From contig NZ_BMQQ01000021.1 of NCBI RefSeq assembly GCF_014648195.1, positions 44,669-108,668 of the forward strand: a stretch of DNA of 64,000 bases, given 5' to 3'. Shown here piece after piece: positions 58,598-64,000 of this stretch (position 1 is its first letter; each line of letters begins with the position of its first letter). The stretch is from Streptomyces purpureus. Lineage in GTDB: Bacteria > Actinomycetota > Actinomycetes > Streptomycetales > Streptomycetaceae. The position numbers were made by a program, and so were the translations under genes. The notes beneath the pieces are model-generated. The model did not search any database, was not told the DNA's origin, and saw nothing but the letters and a program-made list of their open reading frames with translations.

Positions 58598-59548
58598 CTA
58601 CCCGGTCGTCAGCACGACGTTGCGCAGCGGCTCCCCGGCGGCGAACCGGGTGAGCTGACCGGCCAGCAAACGCTTGGCGCGGGGCATGAAGGCCGAGGTG
58701 GAGCCGCCGACATGCGGGCTGATGAGAACACCGGGAGCGTGCCACAGAGGATGGCCGGGCGGCAGAGGTTCCGGGTCGGTGACGTCGAGGGCCGCCGTGA
58801 TCCGGCCGCTCTCCGCCTCGGCCAGCAGGGCCTTGGTGTCCACCACCGGGCCGCGGGCCACGTTCACCAGCAGGGCGCCGTCCTTCATCCTGGCCAGGAA
58901 CCCGGCGTCGGCGAGGTGGCGGGTGTCCGGGGTGAGCGGTGTGGAGAGCACCACGACGTCGGCCTGAGGCAGCAGGGCGGGCAGATCGGTGAGTGCGTGC
59001 ACCGGGCCGCGCTCGGTGGTGCGGGCGGAGCGCGCGACGCGCACCACCCGCGCGCACTCGAAGGGTGCGAGCCGGTCTTCGATGGCGCCGCCGATCGATC
59101 CGTACCCCACGATCAGCACGGACTTGTCGGCGAGCGCCGGGTAGAAGCCGTCCCGCCACTCCTCGGCGTCCTGGCCGCGTACGAAGCCGGGAATGCCGCG
59201 CAGCGAGGCGAGGATCAGGGCGAGGGTGAGCTCGGCGGTGCTCGCCTCGTGGACGCCCTTGGCGTTGCACAGCCGTACGCCCGCGGGCAGCAGGCCGAGT
59301 CCCGGGGTCACATGGTCGATCCCGGCCGAAAGTGTCTGTACGACGCGCACTCCGGACATCGCGTCGAGCGGGCGCACCGCGATCTCGCTGCCCTTCATGT
59401 ACGGAACGACGTAGAAGACACAACGGGCCGGATCCGCCGGGAAGTCGGGGCCGCCGTCCCAGAAGCGGTAGTTCAGGCCCGCGTCGGCGGGTGCAGGGAG
59501 GCCGTCGATCTCGTCGGCCGGAATGGGGAGCCACACATCTGAAGTCAT
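58598..59548 (-). CDS. D-2-hydroxyacid dehydrogenase (NAD-dependent)
   Basis: A 316-residue dehydrogenase of the D-isomer family. Rossmann VLIVGYGSIGGAIEDRL; catalytic Arg in NVARGPVVDTKAL, Glu in DVTDPEPLPPGHPLW and His in LISPHVGG. Substrate-domain LSAGIDHV and HEASTAELTLALILASLRG. The substrate is not clear; relatives reduce glyoxylate, hydroxypyruvate or oxidise phosphite, and the short length excludes a SerA role. ATG 59548 is divergent from the aldo/keto reductase start. Confidence 0.88.
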   Translation of the reverse strand: MTSDVWLPIPADEIDGLPAPADAGLNYRFWDGGPDFPADPARCVFYVVPYMKGSEIAVRPLDAMSGVRVVQTLSAGIDHVTPGLGLLPAGVRLCNAKGVHEASTAELTLALILASLRGIPGFVRGQDAEEWRDGFYPALADKSVLIVGYGSIGGAIEDRLAPFECARVVRVARSARTTERGPVHALTDLPALLPQADVVVLSTPLTPDTRHLADAGFLARMKDGALLVNVARGPVVDTKALLAEAESGRITAALDVTDPEPLPPGHPLWHAPGVLISPHVGGSTSAFMPRAKRLLAGQLTRFAAGEPLRNVVLTTG

Positions 59549-59623
59549 GGCCTGGAGGCTATGCGAAGGATCCGGCCGCCCATTGGTTACTTTGGGGAGC
59601 GGAACAGGGAGGGGTACGGGGAG

Positions 59624-60625
59624 TTGGAGCGCAGGACAATCGGGGCGGCGGCGCTCGAAGTGGGTGCGGTAGGCCTCGGCTGCATGCCCATGAGCTGGGC
59701 CTACACCACCTCCCAGCAGCGCGGTGACCGCTCGTTGCGGGCGGTGCACGCGGCGCTCGACGCGGGCTCGACCCTGCTCGACACGGCCGACATGTACGGG
59801 CCGTTCACCAACGAGCTGCTGATCGGCCGGGTGCTGAAGGAGCGGCGGGCCGACGCGTTCGTCTCGACCAAGTGCGGCCTGCTCGTGGGCGACCAGCACA
59901 TCGTGGCCAACGGACGGCCCGGCTATGTGCGCCGGGCATGCGACGCCTCGCTGCGGCGGCTGCAGACGGATGTGATCGATCTCTACCAGCTGCACCGGGC
60001 GGATCCGGAGGTGCCGGTCGAGGAGACCTGGGGCGCGATGGCCGAGCTGGTGACGGCGGGCAAGGTGCGGGCGCTTGGGCTGTGTGCCGTGGGGGCGCGG
60101 GCGGCCCGGCGCGGTGATGCCCGCGGGCTGTACGACGGAACGATCCGCCAGCTGGAGCGGGTGCAGCAGGTCTTCCCGGTGAGCGCGGTGCAGGCGGAGC
60201 TGTCGGTGTGGTCGCCGGAGGCGCTGGCCCGGCTGCTGCCGTGGTGTGAGGCGCGGGGAGTGGGGTTCCTCGCGGCGATGCCGCTGGGGAACGGCTATCT
60301 GACCGGGACGCTGACGCCCGGCGGGGGCTTCGAGCCGGACGATCCACGGGCCCGGCATCCCCGCTTCACGGCCGAGATGATGGCCGCGAACCAGCCACTG
60401 GTGGCGGGGCTGCGGCGGGTGGCCGCCCGGCACGGCGAGGACGTCACACCGGCGCAGGTGGCACTGGCGTGGGTGCTGGCCCGGGGGCGGCATGTGGTGC
60501 CCGTGCCGGGGACCAAGCGGGAGCGGTGGGCGGTGGAGAACGCCCGGGCGGCCTCGCTGGAGCTCACGGCGGAGGACCGGGCGGAGATCGCGGGGCTGCC
60601 GGCGCCGCGGGGGTCCTGGGACTGA
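59624..60625 (+). CDS. Aldo/keto reductase
   Basis: A 333-residue NADPH-dependent TIM-barrel reductase. The catalytic tetrad is Asp and Tyr in LLDTADMYGP, Lys in VSTKCGL and His in LYQLHRADP; the NADP-binding end is VPVPGTKRERWAVENARA. The start is set at TTG 59624 (MERRTIGAAALEVGAVGLGC), which fits the family N-terminus and has GGGAGGGG ten bases upstream; an in-frame ATG at 59561 would add 21 non-conserved residues. Physiological substrate unknown. Confidence 0.87.
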   Translation: MERRTIGAAALEVGAVGLGCMPMSWAYTTSQQRGDRSLRAVHAALDAGSTLLDTADMYGPFTNELLIGRVLKERRADAFVSTKCGLLVGDQHIVANGRPGYVRRACDASLRRLQTDVIDLYQLHRADPEVPVEETWGAMAELVTAGKVRALGLCAVGARAARRGDARGLYDGTIRQLERVQQVFPVSAVQAELSVWSPEALARLLPWCEARGVGFLAAMPLGNGYLTGTLTPGGGFEPDDPRARHPRFTAEMMAANQPLVAGLRRVAARHGEDVTPAQVALAWVLARGRHVVPVPGTKRERWAVENARAASLELTAEDRAEIAGLPAPRGSWD

Positions 60626-60815
60626 TCGGCGCGGTCGGCGAAAGGCGGGAACCTGATCCTTCCGAGCGGTGTATGAAGAGTGAAAGGCATGAGTGAAGGG
60701 CCTGAGTCGAAAGCCTGGGCGGAAGGTCTGACGGGCGCCGCTCGGCATCCGCTCGGCACCTGCTCGGCACCTGTTCGGCGGCCCGGCCCGCCGCGCTGTG
60801 GAAGGGATCAGAACT

Positions 60816-61976
60816 GTGCAACGTCCTGCTGTGACGGCCTTGCTGGCCGCCGCCCTGCTGGTGCCGGTGGCCGGGTGCGCGTCGGGCGACGGCCCGGCCG
60901 GGCCGGCCGCCACGAGCTCCCCGCCGCGCGGCTCCGCCCCCGCCACCACCACGCCCGGACCGACCCGTTCCGCGCCGCCCGACAAAGGTTCGGCGACCGT
61001 GGTGTCCACGCTCACGAATGATCTGAAGTCGCCGTGGGGTCTCGCGGCGCTGCCGGACGGGGATCTGCTGGTCTCCTCCCGCGACGAGGGAACGATCACC
61101 CGCGTCGACGCCGAGACCGGTGAGCAGACCCGGCTCGGTTCGGTGCCCGGCGTGGCCCCGGCCGGCGAGGGCGGCCTGATGGGCCTCGCGGTCTCGCCCT
61201 CGTACGCCTCGGACCACCAGATCTACGCCTACTTCACCACCGAGTCGGACAACCGCATCGCGCGCATGCTGCACGACGAGCGCAAGCCGGCCGGGCAGCA
61301 GCTCGGCGCGCCGGACACGGTGCTGCGGGGCATCCCCAAGGGGACGATCCACAACGGCGGGCGGATCGCCTTCGGCCCGGACAAGATGCTGTACGCGGGC
61401 ACGGGCGAGACCGGTGACACGGGCCTCGCCCAGGACAAGGCGTCGCTGGGCGGGAAGATCCTGCGGATGACGCCGGACGGGCAGCCCGTGCACGGCAATC
61501 CCTCGGCGGACTCAGTCGTCTACTCCTACGGCCACCGCAATGTGCAGGGGCTGGCCTGGGACTCGGACAAGCGGCTGTGGGCGGCCGAGTTCGGGCAGAA
61601 CACCTGGGACGAGCTGAATCTGATCGAGCCGGGGAAGAACTACGGCTGGCCGGAGGTGGAGGGCACGGGCTCCAAGCCCGGGTTCGTCGAGCCGGTGGCC
61701 CAGTGGAGGACCTCCGAGGCCTCGCCGAGCGGTATCGCCTACGCCCAGGGCTCGATCTGGATGGCCGGGCTGCGGGGCGAGCGGCTCTGGCGCATCCCGC
61801 TGTCCGGAGCGGAACGTTCCGCGGAGCCCGAGGCGTTCCTCGCAGAGAAGCACGGCCGGTTGAGAACGGTCCTGGCCGCGGGGGGCAGCGCCCTGTGGCT
61901 GGTGACCAGCGAGACGGACAACCGGGGCACGCCCGAGCCCGGCGACGACAAGATCCTCCGTGTGGAGGTGAAATGA
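60816..61976 (+). CDS. PQQ-type glucose/sorbosone dehydrogenase lipoprotein
   Basis: A 386-residue beta-propeller of the soluble glucose/sorbosone dehydrogenase family, surface-anchored. The signal ends in VAGC (Cys22 lipid site), followed by a Pro/Ser/Thr-rich spacer. Propeller motifs: LKSPWGLAALPDGDLLVSSR, GEGGLMGLAVSPSY, HNGGRIAFGPDKMLYAGTGE, YSYGHRNVQGLAWD, LWAAEFGQNTWDELNLIEPG with NYGWP. The catalytic His and PQQ arginine positions look conserved (HNGG, GHRN). The GTG at 60816 has GAAGGGA. No PQQ synthesis genes are nearby. Confidence 0.9.
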   Translation: MQRPAVTALLAAALLVPVAGCASGDGPAGPAATSSPPRGSAPATTTPGPTRSAPPDKGSATVVSTLTNDLKSPWGLAALPDGDLLVSSRDEGTITRVDAETGEQTRLGSVPGVAPAGEGGLMGLAVSPSYASDHQIYAYFTTESDNRIARMLHDERKPAGQQLGAPDTVLRGIPKGTIHNGGRIAFGPDKMLYAGTGETGDTGLAQDKASLGGKILRMTPDGQPVHGNPSADSVVYSYGHRNVQGLAWDSDKRLWAAEFGQNTWDELNLIEPGKNYGWPEVEGTGSKPGFVEPVAQWRTSEASPSGIAYAQGSIWMAGLRGERLWRIPLSGAERSAEPEAFLAEKHGRLRTVLAAGGSALWLVTSETDNRGTPEPGDDKILRVEVK

Positions 61977-61988
61977 GGGGCGGCAGCG

Positions 61989-62195
61989 ATGTTCAACCTG
62001 ATGGAGGAGCTCTTCGCGCCCGGGCGCAAACACACCCGTGACGAGGAGCGGCGCCTGGCCCTGACCAGGGAGGACCTGGGGGACAACGACCCGTCGCGCG
62101 GGCCGATAGACCTCTCCTCGGGGAAGGTCACGATACGGCCGTCCTCCTCCGGGACGGGCGGGGCCGACCCGGAGGAGGACGGGAGCCGCTCCTAG
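61989..62195 (+). CDS. Small DUF6191-like protein
   Basis: A 68-residue protein (MFNLMEELFAPGRKHTRDEE, then RGPIDLSSGKVTI) of a small Streptomyces family I recognise as DUF6191, name recalled rather than searched. No signal, no TM. AGGGG lies before ATG 61989, 12 bases after the dehydrogenase gene. Its stop overlaps the convergent LuxR stop in the shared CTAG. Confidence 0.7.
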   Translation: MFNLMEELFAPGRKHTRDEERRLALTREDLGDNDPSRGPIDLSSGKVTIRPSSSGTGGADPEEDGSRS

Positions 62196-64000
62196 CTCGC
62201 CTCCTGGAGGAGGTGGAGGCGGTGCGCCATCGCGGCGGCCTCGCCGCGGCCGGCGACGCCGAGCTTGGCCAGGATGTTGGAGACATGGACGCTCGCCGTC
62301 TTCGGCGAGATGAAGAGCTCCTCGGCGATCTGGCGGTTGGTGCGGCCTGCGGCGACCAGGCCGAGGACGTCCTGCTCCCGGGGGGTGAGGCCGAAGCCGT
62401 CCTCGTCCGGGGGCGAGGCGGGTTCGCCGGGCGTCAGGGAGAGGCGGGCCCGGGCGGCGAGGAGTTCCAGGCTCTCGCGCAGCGGCCGGGCACCGAGGTG
62501 GACGGCGACGAGATGGGCCTCGCACAGCAGCGCGGCGGCCTCCTCCCGGCGGCCGCCCGAGGCCAGGAGCGCGTCGGCCCAGCGGTGCCGGGCCCGGGCC
62601 AGGTCGTAGGGGCGTTCCAGGGGGCCGAAGGCGCGGGCGGCCTCGGCCCAGCGGTCGGGGTCGTCGTGGCCCTCGGCGCGGGTCAGTTCGGCGGAGACGG
62701 ACAGGGAGTGGGCGATCCAGACCGCTTCCGGGGCGGGGAGGGACTTGGCGATCGAGCGAATACGGGACAGGGCCTCGGCGCGACCCTCGGCGGCGGCCGG
62801 CAGGCCGCGGGTGTCGGCCTCGGCGGTGACGGCGGCGAGCAGCAGGGGCCAGGCGTAGCGCTGGCTGCCGGGCGGGAAGCCGGCCTCGGCGCATTCGGCG
62901 AGCAGGGTCCGGACGTCCCCGAGGCGGCCCTCGGCGGCGGCGATGCTCACGGCGACCCGGGTCATCGGCAGGGTGTACTGCATCTGGGGGTCGTGCTTGC
63001 CGTAGGCGGCGCGGGCGAGTTCCAGGAGCTCGGTGGCGGTGGCCAGTTCACCTCGGGCCTCGGCGAGCTGGGCGAGCCGGAGTGCGGCGGAGCCGCGGGG
63101 CTTGGCGCTGTAGGCGATGCGCTGGAGCCGCTGGGCGCCGTCGAGGGCCTCGTCCCAGTGGCCGAGGGATATCTGGGACTCGGTGAGGTTGGACAGGATC
63201 CAGCCCTCGTGGTCGAGCAGGCCCCAGCACTGGGTGAGCTCGATGCCTTCGCGGGCGACCTCAACGGCCTGGCGGGAGCGGCCGACGCCTTCCAGGCTGG
63301 AGGAGAGGTTGGTCCGGGACCGGGCGGCTTCGCTGATCAGGCCAAGCTGGACGGTCCGTTCGCTCACGCCGGCCATCTCGGCGAGTCCGCGTTCCACGTC
63401 GCCGGAGTCGACCATGAGGGCGCCGAGGGTGAGCCGGGCGTTGAGTTCCATCTCCTCGGCCTGGACGAGCTGGGCGTACTCGACAGCTCGTTCGGCGGCG
63501 GCGAAGGTCTCCAGGCCGGGGGCGTGGAGCATGCCCCAGCCGGCGGCGGTGGCGAGGACCTGGGCGTGCACGGCGGAGGGGGGCAGGCCGCGGACGAGCT
63601 CCTGGGCGGTGGCGATCTCGGCCCAGCCGTCGCCGCGGGCGAGGCCGGAGACGAGCCGGGAGCGCTCGATCCAGAACCATGCGGCGCGTACGGGGTCGTG
63701 GTCGGTGGCGTTCTCCCCTTCGAGGAGGCGCAGCGCCATCTTGACGATTTTCAGGGCCCGTTCGCGTTCGCCGCAGAGCCGGGCGGCGACGGCCGCCTCG
63801 GCGAGCAGGTCGAGGTAGCGCAGCGGGGTGGTGGCGGGGTCGCAGCCGCAGGGCGGGTAGGCGCCGGCGTAGTCGATGGGCCGCAGGCCGGCCCGTACGT
63901 CGGCGGGGACGTCGTCCCACAGCTCCATGGCCCGCTCGAGGAGGCGGAGTTGTTCGGCGTAGGCGTGGCGCTTGCGGGCTTCGACGGAGGCGCGCAGGAC
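62192..64000 (-). CDS. LuxR-family transcriptional regulator, 5' end outside the window
   Basis: At least 602 residues; the frame is open to base 64000 (VLRASVEARKRHAYAEQLRL before the first in-window Met), so the N-terminus, probably an ATPase domain of a large LuxR (LAL/MalT-type) protein, is missing. The middle is a TPR-like helical array (about 30-500 of the visible part). The C-terminal LuxR helix-turn-helix is FGLTPREQDVLGLVAAGRTN, RQIAEELFISPKTASVHVSN. The visible part carries no ligand clue. Tail-to-tail with the DUF6191-like gene with a 4-base overlap. Confidence 0.9.
   Translation of the reverse strand, partial: VLRASVEARKRHAYAEQLRLLERAMELWDDVPADVRAGLRPIDYAGAYPPCGCDPATTPLRYLDLLAEAAVAARLCGERERALKIVKMALRLLEGENATDHDPVRAAWFWIERSRLVSGLARGDGWAEIATAQELVRGLPPSAVHAQVLATAAGWGMLHAPGLETFAAAERAVEYAQLVQAEEMELNARLTLGALMVDSGDVERGLAEMAGVSERTVQLGLISEAARSRTNLSSSLEGVGRSRQAVEVAREGIELTQCWGLLDHEGWILSNLTESQISLGHWDEALDGAQRLQRIAYSAKPRGSAALRLAQLAEARGELATATELLELARAAYGKHDPQMQYTLPMTRVAVSIAAAEGRLGDVRTLLAECAEAGFPPGSQRYAWPLLLAAVTAEADTRGLPAAAEGRAEALSRIRSIAKSLPAPEAVWIAHSLSVSAELTRAEGHDDPDRWAEAARAFGPLERPYDLARARHRWADALLASGGRREEAAALLCEAHLVAVHLGARPLRESLELLAARARLSLTPGEPASPPDEDGFGLTPREQDVLGLVAAGRTNRQIAEELFISPKTASVHVSNILAKLGVAGRGEAAAMAHRLHLLQEAS

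Noticed and set aside
60665..60815. Short plus-strand frame starting MKGMSEGPESKAWAEG before the sugar dehydrogenase
   Set aside because: No ribosome site, no conservation clue and it runs out of phase into the dehydrogenase; CTCGGCACCTG direct repeats there look incidental.

Overview
The window looks like a chromosomal core segment of a Streptomyces species. GC is very high with G/C at third codon positions, GTG starts are common, and ATGA/GTGA stop-start overlaps are frequent. It carries Streptomyces hallmarks: two cvn conservons, an AccB/AccE acyl-CoA carboxylase pair, streptogrisin-type protease, a GGDEF/EAL protein and DUF1266 and DUF6191-like proteins. From memory, and not checked, the gene order resembles the SCO5544-to-SCO5506 stretch of S. 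coelicolor. No tRNA, rRNA, CRISPR array, prophage or insertion sequence was found.

Layout. 1-6737 (+): the tail of one conservon (cvnB partial, cvnC, cvnD) followed by a complete cvnABCD; the two CvnD proteins are almost identical. 6755-8671 (-): accB-accE. 8788-15197 (-): two secreted glycan-degrading enzymes, a PL8 lyase and a GH101 endo-alpha-N-acetylgalactosaminidase, each with its own candidate operator. 15311-18518: a YceI protein behind a promoter wrapped in inverted repeats, a Gly-rich membrane protein, and a scrap zone holding a decayed GH3 gene joined to the tail of an acyl-CoA ligase. 18567-20417 (-): citramalate synthase behind a transcription attenuator with an Ile-Ile leader peptide. 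20570-22587 (-): TetR regulator and MHS transporter. 22661-26051 (-): fused urease gamma/beta, a urease alpha lacking the flap cysteine, and agmatine deiminase. An NCS1 permease is divergent from this operon, with three copies of one operator in the shared region. 27589-30828 (-): TPR protein, ilvE, leuB and a 43-residue protein.

31019-38384: LysR with a divergent MDR reductase, a PadR-HAAS pair, an AAC(2')-like acetyltransferase, a three-gene phospholipid operon (CDP-alcohol phosphotransferase with a degenerate motif, CdsA-like, PlsC fused to a membrane domain), and an iodotyrosine-deiodinase-type flavoprotein. 38475-42844: alpha/beta hydrolase of the haloalkane dehalogenase/epoxide hydrolase type, a WXG-like three-gene unit ending in a lipoprotein, and a streptogrisin-like protease. 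42962-47293: proline catabolism (ProDH, PruA) with a divergent PucR regulator. 47321-49665: tandem DUF1266 genes. 49799-55409 (-): serA, ilvC, ilvN, ilvB; ilvB has a classical attenuator (leader MRTRILVLGKRVG) whose -35 box contains the stop codon of the upstream diguanylate cyclase gene. 55406-64000: GGDEF protein, 2-hydroxyacid dehydrogenase, aldo/keto reductase, PQQ-type sugar dehydrogenase lipoprotein, DUF6191-like small protein and a truncated LuxR regulator.

Together, cimA, ilvB, ilvN, ilvC, ilvE and leuB supply most of the branched-chain amino acid pathway. They are scattered over about 36 kb rather than in one operon, and at least two of them sit behind leader-peptide attenuators. The rest is regulation (conservons, c-di-GMP, one-component regulators), secreted glycan and protein degradation, nitrogen catabolism (proline, agmatine, urea-like substrates) and a small lipid operon.
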